Counted from the first letter of the stretch, positions 49,059 through 60,700 are shown. The stretch is 64,000 nucleotides of DNA from Amycolatopsis alba DSM 44262 (GCF_000384215.1 NZ_KB913032.1:3055665-3119664), one strand, 5' to 3'. Numbers and translations are program-made. The notes: generated by a model from the letters alone, not told the origin.

Positions 49059-50831
49059 TCAGGGCTTGAGCTGCGCGGTGAAGAAGTCGACCATCTCCTG
49101 CGTCGTCCGCACGGTGCCGTCGCTTCGGGTCGAGACGAGCATCGCGGTCAGGGGTGCGTCTTCAGTCCCGAAGAGCACGATGCCGCTTCGCTTTCCCACG
49201 CCCGCCAAGTAGCGCCCTCGCAGCCCATCGGCCGCCCAGGTGCCCTCCACGGGCTTGCCCTTGGTCATCTGCTGCCGGACGCCGTCCTCCAGGCCGGTCA
49301 TCGCGACGCCTTGGTAGTAGTTGATCGCGTTCGACGCCTTGTCGTCGGCGAACACGCAGGTCACCGCGGACGCCGCGCCCACCGTGGTGGCCGCGTCGGG
49401 CGCGTCCCGGCAGTCGTCCCGCTGCGGGATGACGGCGGAGATGCGGCGAAGGCAGTCCGTGAACCCCTGCGCGTCCTTCGGTCCCAGCTGATCGCAAGTC
49501 GGCTTCTGCGCTGCTGGGGACTGCGCGGCGACGGGCTCTTCCCCGCCGCCGCTGAGCAGGACGATCGTCGTCACGATCGCCGCGAGGGCCAGCGCGACGA
49601 CACCGTAGGTCGTGGGCTTCTGCCAGTTCCGGCCCGGCGGAGGCGGGGGCGGCGTCCAGCGCGGGGGTTGCGGGCGCCTCGCCGGGGGTGGCGGCTGCTG
49701 CTGGACGGGCGGCTGCCGCACCGGCGGCGAGACCGGCGCGAAAGCGGGCACGGTCAGCTGGGCGTCCTCGCCGCCCGCGGGCACGTGGTGCAGCCCGAAC
49801 GCGACCGCGGTCTCCGGCTGGTCCTGCGTCGTCGGCGCGACCCGGAGCTGATTCGCCAGCAGGCTCGCCAGCAACGGCATCCGGCTCGGCCCGCCGACGA
49901 GGTAGACGCCGCCGAGCCGGTCCGGGGACAACCCGGCGCGATGGATCGTGGCGGCCAGGAGTTCGGCGCTGCGCAGGAAACTCGGCCGGACGAGCGCCTC
50001 GAGCTCCATCCGCGTCACCCGCACGTCACCGAACGGCTCCGGCATCGGGATCTCGGTCTGCTGATGACGGGACAGGCTTTCCTTGGCGTCACGGACATCC
50101 TGCAGCAACGACCGGCGCGTCCGGCGGTCGCTGACCGACTGCGGGCGCAGGATCCGTTGCCAGCGCGCGGGTTCGGAATGCGACACCGCACGGCCGATGT
50201 GCACAAGCAGCGCCTGGTCGATGTCGAGACTGCCGAGATCGGGCAGGCCGTCCTCGGCGAGCACGGCGAACCCCTGGGCGCTGACCCCGACGACCGCGCA
50301 GTCGAACGTGCCCGCCCCGAGGTCGTACACCGCGATCGGGCCGGGCGGCCGGTGGCCGTGGTTCAGGGAGGCGTAATGCGCGGCCGCGGCGACCGGCTCG
50401 GGGACGAGCAACGTCGTCCCGAATCCGGCCTTGAGCGCGGCGTCGTGAAGGATTTGCTTGCGATCGGGACCCCAGCCCGCGGGATGGGAAATACGCACCT
50501 GCGCGGGCGGACGCTGGAGCAGCAGCTCGGCCTCTTCGCCGACCCGGCGCAGGACCGAGGCGAAGGCGTCGGCGATGGGGAGCGTGACGTCACCGAGCTG
50601 GAGCACGCCCTCGTCGATGCGCCGCTTCGGATTCGCCTCGAACCGGCTCGGATCCAGCCTGGCCCGGCGTTCGGCGTCGCGGCCGACGAAAACGGTGCTG
50701 TCCTTGTCGACGTAGATCGCGGACGACATCGCCACCGACCCGTCGATCTCGACGACCTGCGTCCCTCTGCCGTGGATCGAGAGCACCCCCACCGTGCTGG
50801 AGGTACCGAAATCGATCGCCAGAACGTCCAC
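49059..50831 (-). CDS. Membrane-anchored Hsp70-like protein
   Basis: A 590-residue protein. Residues 1-350 are an Hsp70/actin-fold ATPase (phosphate loop AIDFGTSSTVGVLS, IAVYDLGAGTFDCAVV, VYLVGGPSRMPLL). There is no substrate-binding domain; instead a Pro-rich linker leads to one membrane helix (YGVVALALAAIVTTIVLL, about 440-457) and an outside domain with three or four cysteines. It resembles actinobacterial membrane Hsp70-like proteins of unknown function. GTG at 50831 is chosen because GGGAGGGGG lies just upstream; the frame upstream runs into the repeat arrays. Confidence 0.8.
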   Translation of the reverse strand: MDVLAIDFGTSSTVGVLSIHGRGTQVVEIDGSVAMSSAIYVDKDSTVFVGRDAERRARLDPSRFEANPKRRIDEGVLQLGDVTLPIADAFASVLRRVGEEAELLLQRPPAQVRISHPAGWGPDRKQILHDAALKAGFGTTLLVPEPVAAAAHYASLNHGHRPPGPIAVYDLGAGTFDCAVVGVSAQGFAVLAEDGLPDLGSLDIDQALLVHIGRAVSHSEPARWQRILRPQSVSDRRTRRSLLQDVRDAKESLSRHQQTEIPMPEPFGDVRVTRMELEALVRPSFLRSAELLAATIHRAGLSPDRLGGVYLVGGPSRMPLLASLLANQLRVAPTTQDQPETAVAFGLHHVPAGGEDAQLTVPAFAPVSPPVRQPPVQQQPPPPARRPQPPRWTPPPPPPGRNWQKPTTYGVVALALAAIVTTIVLLSGGGEEPVAAQSPAAQKPTCDQLGPKDAQGFTDCLRRISAVIPQRDDCRDAPDAATTVGAASAVTCVFADDKASNAINYYQGVAMTGLEDGVRQQMTKGKPVEGTWAADGLRGRYLAGVGKRSGIVLFGTEDAPLTAMLVSTRSDGTVRTTQEMVDFFTAQLKP

Positions 50832-50874
50832 CTGTCCCCCTCCCGGACCCGATGGCATCGTCTCACGTGCCCCA

Positions 50875-51104
50875 ATCACGCAAGTTCCGCCTCTGATCAC
50901 GCGAGTCCCGCCCCCAATCACGCGAGTCGTCCGTCTGATCACGCGTGTCGCGCCTCTGATCACGCGTGTCGTCCATCCACGCCCACGTCGGCCTGTGCGG
51001 AACAGGCGAACTCACGTGATCGAACGGCGAACACCCGTGATTGGAGGCGGAACTCACGTGATCGAACGGCGAACTCGCGTGATCAGACGGACGACACGCG
51101 TGAT
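50875..51104. repeat. Two inverted arrays of five 21-bp repeats
   Basis: Five forward copies of ATCACGCGAGT or ATCACGCGTGT start at 50875, 50896, 50917, 50938 and 50959, a constant 21-base period. After a 40-base centre, five copies in the reverse orientation (ACTCGCGTGAT and variants) end at 51020, 51041, 51062, 51083 and 51104, again a 21-base period. Spacers between cores alternate between GCC-rich sequences. The arrays could pair into one long hairpin or place protein sites on one face of the helix every two turns. Confidence 0.85.
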
Positions 51105-51146
51105 TGGGCGGACGCCACGGTAGCCGGACACGGTGGCCGGACGCGA

Positions 51147-51180
51147 AAGTGCCCGCCGCGGCGAACCGCGACGGGCACTT
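51147..51180 (-). terminator. clpC terminator hairpin
   Basis: AAGTGCCCGCCGCGG (51147-51161) and CCGCGACGGGCACTT (51166-51180) pair with one mismatch around a CGAA tetraloop, 15 bases past the clpC stop. Confidence 0.75.
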
Positions 51181-51195
51181 CCGGAGCAGAGAGGC

Positions 51196-53754
<2,559 letters not shown>

Positions 53755-53847
53755 GTGCACTCCCTCGACTGCTGCGACGGCGGCCCGTTTCCATCGTGCT
53801 TTCACCGCGATGGATTCAGCACCGTGAGACCACTCTAGTAGCCATGC

Positions 53848-53864
53848 GGTCGCGCTGGCGTACC
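53848..53864. promoter_or_regulatory. Possible ClgR-type operator
   Basis: GGTCGCGCTGGCGTACC has GGT.GC/GC..ACC symmetry, and its complement GTACGCCAGCGCG is similar to the GTTCGC-N-GCG pattern of ClgR, which controls clp genes in actinobacteria. It lies 94 bases upstream of clpC. The match is loose. Confidence 0.3.
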
Positions 53865-54079
53865 ACTACGGCTGATTGCGGCCCGTTCGCGCCCTGGCCG
53901 TTCTCCGGCCGTGCGCTCTTTCATCTTCCGGTTGCCCTGCACCTTTACGTCAAGCACAACGTGCGAACGCGCACCCGGATTCCGCCGGATGCGCGTTGTC
54001 CGCTGAGCGCGAACACGGCCGCCGGGTGCGAGTCCGCCCAGTGGATGGACACCCGTCCGGAGTAGTCACCGACCGCATG

Positions 54080-54098
54080 TAAGGTTAGGCGTACCTAA
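54080..54098. promoter_or_regulatory. DtxR/IdeR-type iron box
   Basis: TAAGGTTAGGCGTACCTAA matches the 19-base consensus TTAGGTTAGGCTAACCTAA in most positions and starts 34 bases before the FhuF-like start. It predicts repression by iron-loaded DmdR/IdeR. Confidence 0.75.
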
Positions 54099-54113
54099 TG
54101 GCGGGAGGTCGGC

Positions 54114-54932
54114 GTGCCGCATCACCACACGCTCGCGTCACCCGAAGACGGGCTCCGTGCCTCCTTCCCGAGGATGCCCGGCGGCGCCCGGATCCGCGGA
54201 GACGTGCCGGGCGACGAGCCGGACTGGGTCCGCTGTGAAGACCTGCTCGCCGAACCGGCCCGTCTCGTGCGCTGGCGGGACCGACTGGGCGGCTGGCTGG
54301 CCGGGACGTACCCGGAGGCGTCCGGCATCCCCGAGCGGACCCCGGCGAGCTGGATCCTGTCCTGGTACCTGCACGTCCCCGCGTTCGCCGGCGCGATGCT
54401 GCTGCACCACGAACGCCGCGTCCCGTCGCTCGCGCCGTCCGCGCTGGCGTTCCGGATCGGCGGCGACCGGCCGCATCCCGACTCGATCGCCGTCCTCGGC
54501 GGCGGATTCCACTGTTTGCCGACCGACCCCGGCTCGGCGCGTCCGGAGGCCGTCGTCGCCAGAGACGAACGGGCGCTGGCGACCGTGCTGCGGGGCAGGT
54601 TCGTCGCGCACGCGAGCCGGTTCATCGATGTCTACGGGCCACTGACGAGGCTCGGACGGCGGCAGCTGTGGGCGGCGGCCACGGACGCGCTCGACAACGC
54701 GCTGTGGTCGGCGGGACGGCTGGGCGGGACCACGGAGGCCGAGGGCGCCGGGGTCGCGGACGCCGCACTGGTCCTCGAATCGCGGTTCCCGCCGCTGACT
54801 TCGGCGTCGAAGCTGAAGCTGGTTCCGGGAGCCGACGGGCGCCGCGAGTGGACGAGAAACCGCGAAAGCTGCTGTTACTCCTATCTGTTGCCCGCGGAAT
54901 CGGAATGCGGCGGCTGCCCGCGAATCCGTTAA
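54114..54932 (+). CDS. FhuF-like ferric-siderophore reductase
   Basis: A 272-residue protein whose C-terminus carries the 2Fe-2S ligand pattern CC-x10-C-x2-C (SCCYSYLLPAESECGGC), the mark of FhuF-type siderophore reductases that release iron from imported ferric siderophores. The N-terminal 230 residues are the helical FhuF region (WYLHVPAFAGAMLLHHERR). The GTG start at 54114 follows GGGAGG. The iron box at 54080-54098 directly supports iron-controlled expression. It overlaps the convergent DinB-like gene by four bases. No siderophore genes are adjacent. Confidence 0.85.
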   Translation: MPHHHTLASPEDGLRASFPRMPGGARIRGDVPGDEPDWVRCEDLLAEPARLVRWRDRLGGWLAGTYPEASGIPERTPASWILSWYLHVPAFAGAMLLHHERRVPSLAPSALAFRIGGDRPHPDSIAVLGGGFHCLPTDPGSARPEAVVARDERALATVLRGRFVAHASRFIDVYGPLTRLGRRQLWAAATDALDNALWSAGRLGGTTEAEGAGVADAALVLESRFPPLTSASKLKLVPGADGRREWTRNRESCCYSYLLPAESECGGCPRIR

Positions 54933-55510
54933 GGCGTCCAGCCGGGATTGCGTCCCGAAGCGCCCAAAGCGCGTTCGAAGGTCGTTGCGCCTTCCGCAAC
55001 GTTTACTTCTTCGCCGTACACCTTCATGGAGCGCGCCTGCTCGCCCATCGCCGCGGCGGACGCGTAAACGGCTTCCGCCGCTTCGGGTGCGACGTCGACG
55101 GTGCGCCCGAGCGCGCGAGCGAGATCCCAGCCGTGGAAGACGAACTCGCCGAGCACCATGTCGCCGACGACCGAAGCGGGCATCTGCGCCGTGCCGAGCG
55201 CCGTCATGCCCTGCCAGGCTTCGGGCGCTCCGAAGACCTCCACGAGCCGCGCGGTCTGCCTCTCGGCGACGTCGAGCCAATCGGAGCCGATGAGGCCCGC
55301 CTCCGCCTCACCTGTGGCCGCTTCGGGCGGCGGCGCCTTGCGACCGGCGGCTTCGAGCCAGGGACCCCAGTAGAGAAGGTGGTTCAGCAGCGCGCGGACG
55401 TCGTACTCGGCGCACGGGGTGCGGGCGGCGAGCTCGGTCTCGCCGATCCCGCGCAGGATTCCGGCGAATTCCGCGGCGGCGGGAGCGATCAGGGCAGCGT
55501 GTTCGGACAT
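54929..55510 (-). CDS. DinB-like mycothiol-type protein (TIGR03086)
   Basis: A 193-residue four-helix-bundle protein of the actinobacterial TIGR03086 group related to mycothiol-dependent maleylpyruvate isomerase. The N-terminal part has RTPCAEYDVRALLNHLLYW (first His ligand) and a later GEFVFHGWDLARALG (second His), the typical metal positions. Relatives often use mycothiol as a cofactor, but the reaction here is unknown. ATG at 55510 gives the normal start (MSEHAALIAPAAAEF). Confidence 0.78.
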   Translation of the reverse strand: MSEHAALIAPAAAEFAGILRGIGETELAARTPCAEYDVRALLNHLLYWGPWLEAAGRKAPPPEAATGEAEAGLIGSDWLDVAERQTARLVEVFGAPEAWQGMTALGTAQMPASVVGDMVLGEFVFHGWDLARALGRTVDVAPEAAEAVYASAAAMGEQARSMKVYGEEVNVAEGATTFERALGASGRNPGWTP

Positions 55511-55576
55511 GAGGGCATGAGTTCACGGGAACCGGCGCCCTGTCTTGAAGAAACGCGACACGATTAGGTTGACCCG

Positions 55577-56422
55577 GTGAGCGGGCACCGGATCCCGGCG
55601 GGGATCGTCAACGCGCGGGAGGCGAGTGCGGCGTTCGGTCTCGTCCGCCACCGGCCGTCGCCGGAGCTGCGGCCGTTCGTCGACCACCACTGGGTGCTGC
55701 GCTGGGAGCTGACCGGCCGCGACCCCCATGAACAGGTGGTCCTGCCCAATCTCGCGGTCAACGTCACGTTCTTCAGCGACGTGGCCGGCGCCTTCGGTCC
55801 GGGGAAACGACCTTTCCGCTACGTCGTCGCGGGGAAGGACCACGGTATAGGCGTGCGATTCCGGCCGGGGGCTTTCCGGACATTCCTCCCCGGTCCGGTC
55901 ACGATGATCTCCGGGGGTTCCGTTCCGCTCACCGATCTCTTCCCCGCCGCCGGACCGGTGACGGAATCGGTACGGAATGCGACGGACGACTTCGAAATGG
56001 TCCGAGCGGCGGAGGAACTGCTCCTGGCGAAACGCCCCGTGCTCACCAACGCGGCCAGGACGGCCATCGAAGCGGTGGAAACAATCGCCGCCGAACCGGC
56101 GATTACCAGGGTCGGCGAGCTGTCAAGCCGAACGGGCCTGTCTCAGCGGAGCCTGCAACGCTTGTTCGCCGAACACGTCGGCGCCGCCCCCAAATGGGCG
56201 ATTCAGGTATACCGATTGAACGAAGCCTCGGTACGGATCGCGGCCGAGGAACGGCCCGACTACGCGGAACTGGCGTTCACGCTGGGCTATAGCGACCAAG
56301 CGCACTTCATCCGGGATTTCCGCTCCGTGACCGGATGGGTGCCCACGGAGTACGCCCGCTTGAACCGTGTACAAGAACAAGAAAGCCGCCGGGAAAAGTT
56401 TCCCGGCGGCCGTCAGGTCTGA
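55577..56422 (+). CDS. AraC-family transcriptional regulator
   Basis: A 281-residue regulator. The C-terminal double HTH (about residues 170-265) includes VGELSSRTGLSQRSLQRLFAEHVGAAP and YAELAFTLGYSDQAHFIRDFRSVTGWVPTEY, a strong AraC/XylS signature, read here in part. The N-terminal 150 residues (LRPFVDHHWVLRWELTG) form the DUF6597-like sensor of this subgroup. The GTG start at 55577 is 66 bases from the divergent DinB-like gene, a likely target. A terminator hairpin is embedded in its last codons. Confidence 0.87.
   Translation: MSGHRIPAGIVNAREASAAFGLVRHRPSPELRPFVDHHWVLRWELTGRDPHEQVVLPNLAVNVTFFSDVAGAFGPGKRPFRYVVAGKDHGIGVRFRPGAFRTFLPGPVTMISGGSVPLTDLFPAAGPVTESVRNATDDFEMVRAAEELLLAKRPVLTNAARTAIEAVETIAAEPAITRVGELSSRTGLSQRSLQRLFAEHVGAAPKWAIQVYRLNEASVRIAAEERPDYAELAFTLGYSDQAHFIRDFRSVTGWVPTEYARLNRVQEQESRREKFPGGRQV
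56385..56410. terminator. Hairpin shared by AraC gene and lsr2
   Basis: GCCGCCGGGAAA pairs with TTTCCCGGCGGC around AG. It lies inside the last codons of the AraC-type gene and just after the lsr2 stop on the other strand, so it can terminate lsr2 transcription. Confidence 0.65.
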
Positions 56423-56428
56423 AAGACC

Positions 56429-56782
56429 TCAGTTCTTCTTGTGGTAGGCCTCCACGACCTCGGACGGGATACGTCCGCGGTCGGAAACCTGGAAGCCGTT
56501 CTTGCGGGCCCAGGCGCGAATGGCCTGGTTCTGCTCGCGGTCCACGGTCGCGGGGCGGGCGGCGGCCTTCACGCCGGCGACCGGACGAATGGCGGTGCGC
56601 TTACGGCCACCCGCGCGGCGGGCGTGCTCCACATACTGGGCGAGCGCGTCGCGAAGCTCTTCAGCGTTTTCCGCGGAAAGGTCGATCTGGTAGCTCACAC
56701 CGTCCAAACCGAACTCGACGGTCTCTTCCGCCTCAGTGCCATCGAGGTCATCGACGAGCGAGACGAGCACCTTCTGTGCCAT
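56429..56782 (-). CDS. lsr2: Lsr2 nucleoid-associated protein
   Basis: A 117-residue H-NS-like protein that bridges AT-rich DNA and silences foreign genes. The N-terminal dimerisation domain begins [15 protein letters not shown], and the C-terminal DNA-binding domain has [26 protein letters not shown] with the RGR AT-hook-like triplet. Size and sequence match Rv3597c. ATG at 56782 follows AGGAGG. A promoter (TTGCGT, 17 bases, TATTAA) is visible at 56861-56889, along with a CGGGGCATGCCCCG palindrome at 56823-56836 that could be autoregulatory. Confidence 0.96.
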   Translation of the reverse strand: MAQKVLVSLVDDLDGTEAEETVEFGLDGVSYQIDLSAENAEELRDALAQYVEHARRAGGRKRTAIRPVAGVKAAARPATVDREQNQAIRAWARKNGFQVSDRGRIPSEVVEAYHKKN

Positions 56783-56860
56783 CTGTTTCCTCCTGCTGGG
56801 GGCTTACACGAATGATCTGGTACGGGGCATGCCCCGGACAGAAGACTTTGTCTAGCGACA

Positions 56861-56889
56861 TTAATACCCGCTACCGAGACATAACGCAA
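56861..56889 (-). promoter_or_regulatory. lsr2 promoter
   Basis: On the reverse strand, TTGCGT (56884-56889) and TATTAA (56861-56866) are separated by 17 bases, a good vegetative sigma match, about 80 bases upstream of the lsr2 start. Confidence 0.5.
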
Positions 56890-56933
56890 ATCTTGTTTAC
56901 GAGAACGATCGAGGTATCTGTCACGCGGACGGG

Positions 56934-58445
56934 TTATTCGGGTCGGACGAGCGGGAACAGGATGGTCTCCCGGATACCAAGGCCGGTCAGCGCCATCAGC
57001 AACCGGTCGATCCCCATTCCGACACCACCGCTCGGCGGCATTCCGTACTCCAGCGCACGGAGGAAATCCTCATCGAGGTTCATGGCCTCACTATCACCCT
57101 GCGCACCCAGCCGAGCCTGTTCCACCAGACGCTGACGCTCTACCACGGGATCGACCAGCTCGGAGTATCCGGTGGCCAGTTCGAATCCGCGCACGTACAG
57201 ATCCCACTTCTCGGCCACCCCCGGCTTGCTGCGATGTTGCCTGGTCAGCGGGGATGTCTCGACCGGAAAATCACGGACAAAAGTAGGTTCGTGGAGATGA
57301 TCGCCGACGAGGTGTTCCCAAAGTTCTTCGATGATTTTGCCGTGGCCTAACTTTGGGTCGAGCTCCAGCTCTCGCGCTTCGGCATAGGAACGCAGCTTGT
57401 CCGCCGATGTCTCGGGAGTGACCTCTTCCGACAACGCCTCGGACAACGACTCGTACATTCCGAGCGTGGTCCACTCGCCGGACAGGTCGTACTCCGAACC
57501 GTCGACGAGAGTGACCACCTGAGTACCGAGAACGTTCTGTGCCGCCTCCTGGATGAGCTGGCGCGTCATCACCGCATTGGAGTCATAGGTCGCATACGCT
57601 TCGTAGTACTCCAGCATGGCGAACTCGGGCGAGTGGGACGAGTCGCTGCCCTCGTTCCGGAAGTTCCGGTTGATCTCGAAGACCTTCTCGATACCGCCGA
57701 CCACGCAACGCTTGAGGTACAGCTCCGGCGCGATCCTCAGGTACAGATCGAGGTCGAAGGCATTCGAATGCGTGACGAATGGCCGCGCCGCCGCGCCGCC
57801 GTGCAGCGTTTGCAGCATCGGGGTCTCGACCTCGAGGAATCCTCGTCCGTGAAACGAGTCACGCAGGGAACGCAGCACACCGGCACGGGTTCGGACCACG
57901 TCCCTGGCCTTGGGACGGACGATCAAGTCGACATAGCGCTGCCGGATCCGCGTTTCCTCGGCGAGGTCTTTGTACATCACCGGCAACGGACGCAATGCTT
58001 TCGACGTGATCCGCCACGAGTCGGCCATCACGGAAAGCTCACCGCGCTTGGAGGTGATGACCTCACCTTCGACGAATACGTGATCACCGAGATCGACATC
58101 GGACTTCCACGCCGCGAGCGCGTCTTCACCGACCTTCGCGAGGCTGATCATCGCCTGCAACTCGGTGCCGTCGCCTTCACGGAGACTCGCGAAACACAGT
58201 TTGCCGGTATTGCGCATGAACATGACCCGGCCGGTGACGCCGACGATCTCGCCGGTGGCCGTGTCGACAGGAAGGCCGGAATGCTTCTCGCGCACTTCGG
58301 CCAGCGAGTGCGTCCGGGGCACCTCGACCGGATACGGATCGATACCCTCCGCGATTATCCGGTCGCGCTTGTCCCGGCGCACCCGCATCTGTTCCGGCAG
58401 GTCTTCGTCGGGGCTCACGCCCTCGGATGCGGGGATTTCAGTCAT
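56934..58445 (-). CDS. lysS: Lysyl-tRNA synthetase, class II
   Basis: A 503-residue class IIb synthetase. The OB-fold anticodon domain (about 60-165) includes [19 protein letters not shown]; catalytic motif 2 is [23 protein letters not shown] and motif 3 is [21 protein letters not shown], each read in part. It charges tRNA-Lys. ATG at 58445 is preferred; GTG at 58451 is also in frame. It follows lsr2's neighbour order as in Rv3598c. It probably lies in its own transcript, since the lsr2 promoter lies downstream. Confidence 0.96.
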   Translation of the reverse strand: MTEIPASEGVSPDEDLPEQMRVRRDKRDRIIAEGIDPYPVEVPRTHSLAEVREKHSGLPVDTATGEIVGVTGRVMFMRNTGKLCFASLREGDGTELQAMISLAKVGEDALAAWKSDVDLGDHVFVEGEVITSKRGELSVMADSWRITSKALRPLPVMYKDLAEETRIRQRYVDLIVRPKARDVVRTRAGVLRSLRDSFHGRGFLEVETPMLQTLHGGAAARPFVTHSNAFDLDLYLRIAPELYLKRCVVGGIEKVFEINRNFRNEGSDSSHSPEFAMLEYYEAYATYDSNAVMTRQLIQEAAQNVLGTQVVTLVDGSEYDLSGEWTTLGMYESLSEALSEEVTPETSADKLRSYAEARELELDPKLGHGKIIEELWEHLVGDHLHEPTFVRDFPVETSPLTRQHRSKPGVAEKWDLYVRGFELATGYSELVDPVVERQRLVEQARLGAQGDSEAMNLDEDFLRALEYGMPPSGGVGMGIDRLLMALTGLGIRETILFPLVRPE

Positions 58446-58540
58446 ACGCACAGCGTACGAACCCGCCGGTTCCCTACGCCAACCGGATTACCTTTTCCAG
58501 GTCCGGGCCGGTGGGTTTTCTCTCCATTAACCTGGATCGT

Positions 58541-59314
58541 GTGAACTCATCCACTCCCGGCATCGAACCCGAACTGCACGCACGCCGCGCCGCCTCGTTC
58601 GGCGCGGAGGCCGCCGCCTATGCCGCGCACCGGCCGGATTATCCGGAAAAGGCACTGGCCTGGGGGCTGGCAGGCGCCCGGAAATCACCGGACCGGGTCC
58701 TCGACCTCGCCGCGGGAACCGGCAAGGTCAGCGAGGGCCTGCTCGCGATGGGCGTCGCGGTCACCGCGGTGGAACCGGACCCCAAAATGCTCGGACAACT
58801 CACCAGGACACTGCCCGCCGTCACCCCGCTCATCGGGACGGCCGAGCGGATCCCGCTGCCGGACGAAGCCGTGGACGCCGTGGTCGTCGGCCAGGCCTTC
58901 CACTGGTTCGACCTCGACCGGGCCTATCCGGAGATCGCCAGGGTGCTGAAACCGGGCGGAGTCGTCGCCGCGCTGTGGAACCACGACGACGAGTCGGCGG
59001 GCTGGCCGGCGGAACTGAACGCGCTCATCAAGACCTCGATGAGCAGGCGCTGGCTGAGCGACTACCGATCGCTGCCGGAGCACGAGGCCTTCGAGCCGTT
59101 CGAGAAGAAGACTTTCGGCCACAAACAACCCAGGACGGCGGAAAGCCTGGTGGCGACTCTCGCCACCCATTCCCACATGCTGGTGGCCACCGCGGAGGAA
59201 CGTGAGACCAAACTTCGCACGGCGCGGGAATTCCTCGACCGGAACCCGGAAACCGCCTCGGGGGAATTCGACCTGCCGATCACGACCACGGTCTTCCGGG
59301 CCCTCAAGCGGTGA
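58541..59314 (+). CDS. SAM-dependent methyltransferase, type 11
   Basis: A 257-residue class I methyltransferase. Motif I is VLDLAAGTGKVSEGL, with the acidic loop end TAVEPDPKML, motif II is AVDAVVVGQAFHWFD and motif III is VLKPGGVVAALWN. The HWFD pattern is typical of UbiE/Tam-like small-molecule methyltransferases. The GTG start at 58541 has only a weak ribosome site. It is inserted, on the opposite strand, between lysS and coaX, where M. tuberculosis has a short unknown gene. The substrate is unknown. Confidence 0.82.
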   Translation: MNSSTPGIEPELHARRAASFGAEAAAYAAHRPDYPEKALAWGLAGARKSPDRVLDLAAGTGKVSEGLLAMGVAVTAVEPDPKMLGQLTRTLPAVTPLIGTAERIPLPDEAVDAVVVGQAFHWFDLDRAYPEIARVLKPGGVVAALWNHDDESAGWPAELNALIKTSMSRRWLSDYRSLPEHEAFEPFEKKTFGHKQPRTAESLVATLATHSHMLVATAEERETKLRTAREFLDRNPETASGEFDLPITTTVFRALKR

Positions 59315-59323
59315 CGTCGATGC

Positions 59324-59372
59324 CCCGAGCGCCACGTTCGGGACGATGAGCGTCCCGAACGTGGCGCTCGGG
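59324..59372. terminator. Perfect 22-base hairpin
   Basis: CCCGAGCGCCACGTTCGGGACG (given here only as arm 59324-59345) is perfectly complementary to 59351-59372 with an ATGAG loop. It lies between the convergent methyltransferase and coaX genes. Confidence 0.7.
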
Positions 59373-59409
59373 ACGTGGCGTGGCTGCGGCAACTACCGCA
59401 TCCAGGGGG

Positions 59410-60189
59410 CTAGACGCGGTGGTTGCGTTCGTAGACCAGCCGCAGGCCCAGCAGCGTCAGATCCGGCACGTGCTCGGTGATCGTCTCCGATTCCTCCAGC
59501 ACCAGGGGGGCCAGGCCACCGGTCGCGATCACCGCGACCGGGGCCGTGCCGCCCGGCGCGAGCTCGCGCTTGATCCGCTTCACCAGGCCGTCGACCTGGC
59601 CGGCGAACCCGAAGAGGATGCCGGATTGCAGGCATTCCACGGTGTTCTTCCCGATCACCGACCGCGGCGGCACCAGTTCCACCTTGCGCAACGCGGCGGC
59701 CCGTGCGGCCAGGGCGTCGACCGAGATCTCGATGCCGGGCGCGAAGGCGCCGCCGAGGAACTCGCCCTTCGCGGAGATGGCGTCCACATTGGTCGAAGTG
59801 CCGAAATCCACCACCACGCAAGCGGTGGTGGGGTGCAGATGGTGCGCGGCCAGGGTGTTCACCAGCCTGTCCGCGCCCACCTCCTTGGGGTTGTCGACCA
59901 GGAGCGGCACGCCGGTGCGCACCCCCGGCTCGATGACGATCTTCGGTACCTTGCCGTAGTAGCGCGAGAGCATGACGCGCAGTTCCCGCAGCACGGCGGG
60001 AACCGTGGACAGCGCGCTGATCCCGGTCACCGCGTCGGCGTGCGGGCCGAGGAGCCCGCGCATGGTGAGCGCGAGCTCGTCGGCGGTGATCCGCGCGTCG
60101 GTGCGCATGCGCCAGTCTCCGACCAGGTCTTGGCCGGAGTAGAGACCGAGCACGATATTGGTGTTGCCGACGTCGATCGTGAGCAGCAA
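59410..60189 (-). CDS. coaX: Type III pantothenate kinase
   Basis: A 259-residue ASKHA-fold kinase that phosphorylates pantothenate, the first step of CoA synthesis. The phosphate loop is [16 protein letters not shown], the pantothenate site contains [16 protein letters not shown] and [14 protein letters not shown], and an [13 protein letters not shown] adenosine motif follows. The start is TTG at 60189, four bases after the panD stop. It completes the panC-panD-coaX operon and matches Rv3600c. Confidence 0.94.
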   Translation of the reverse strand: MLLTIDVGNTNIVLGLYSGQDLVGDWRMRTDARITADELALTMRGLLGPHADAVTGISALSTVPAVLRELRVMLSRYYGKVPKIVIEPGVRTGVPLLVDNPKEVGADRLVNTLAAHHLHPTTACVVVDFGTSTNVDAISAKGEFLGGAFAPGIEISVDALAARAAALRKVELVPPRSVIGKNTVECLQSGILFGFAGQVDGLVKRIKRELAPGGTAPVAVIATGGLAPLVLEESETITEHVPDLTLLGLRLVYERNHRV

Positions 60190-60193
60190 GGAC

Positions 60194-60688
60194 TCAGCTT
60201 TCGGCGTGCAGCAGCGCGTCGAGACGGCGGGCGTCGGCGGTTTCGGCGACCGGGAAGGTCATCGTGTCGTCGTCGGCCAGCGTCACGGTGCCGCTCATCA
60301 GACCGGAGCCCTCCGGCGCGTGCCCTGGGTTGGCGCCCTTCTCGACGATCCGGTTGTCCGCGTCGACGAAGACGACCCGCGGCCGGAACGCGGCCGCCTC
60401 GGCGTTCTCCATCTGCGCGTACGAAATCAGGATCACCAGATCGCCGGGGTGCACCAGATGCGCGGCGGCCCCGTTGATGCCGAGCACCCCGCTGCCGCGT
60501 TCACCCGCGATCACGTAGGTCTCGAGCCGCGCGCCGTTCGTGACGTCCACAATGGACACCTGTTCGCCCGGCAGCAGATCCGCCGCGTCCATCAGGTCCT
60601 CGTCGACGGTCACCGATCCGACGTAGTGCAGATCCGCCTGGGTGACCGTCGCCCGGTGGATCTTCGATTTCAGCATGGTGCGGTACAT
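60194..60688 (-). CDS. panD: Aspartate 1-decarboxylase, extended C-terminus
   Basis: A 164-residue proenzyme that makes beta-alanine. The self-cleavage site Gly24-Ser25 is in [13 protein letters not shown], producing the pyruvoyl group; Lys9 and Tyr58-like positions ([19 protein letters not shown]) are present. The core ends near residue 125; the extra 35-40 residues ([22 protein letters not shown] onward) go beyond the 126-139 residues usual for bacteria. It lies between panC and coaX, 12 and 4 bases from each. Confidence 0.94.
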   Translation of the reverse strand: MYRTMLKSKIHRATVTQADLHYVGSVTVDEDLMDAADLLPGEQVSIVDVTNGARLETYVIAGERGSGVLGINGAAAHLVHPGDLVILISYAQMENAEAAAFRPRVVFVDADNRIVEKGANPGHAPEGSGLMSGTVTLADDDTMTFPVAETADARRLDALLHAES

Positions 60689-60700
60689 CGTGGACTCTCC

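Larger units (their letters stand above)
50832..51195. other. 364-base gap: repeat arrays and clpC terminator
   Basis: No gene is visible. It holds two opposed arrays of 21-bp repeats (50875-51104), the clpC terminator (51147-51180) and the Hsp70-like ribosome site (50836-50843). Open frames through the repeats only reflect that 21 bases equal seven codons. Confidence 0.65.
53755..54113. other. 359-base divergent control region clpC/fhuF-like
   Basis: No gene is visible. It contains the clpC promoter side with a GGTCGCGCTGGCGTACC dyad at 53848-53864 and, near the right end, an iron-box at 54080-54098 followed by GGGAGG for the FhuF-like gene. The centre (53880-54060) shows nothing clear. Confidence 0.55.

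Noticed and set aside
50875..51104. CRISPR array
   Set aside because: The period is 21 bases with only about ten bases between cores, the cores are palindromic-like, orientation flips in the middle, and no cas genes are present.
50794..51123. A small protein of seven-residue ITRVxxL repeats
   Set aside because: The repeat length is simply 21 bases, the array unit; open frames exist in both orientations and none has a ribosome site or conserved start.
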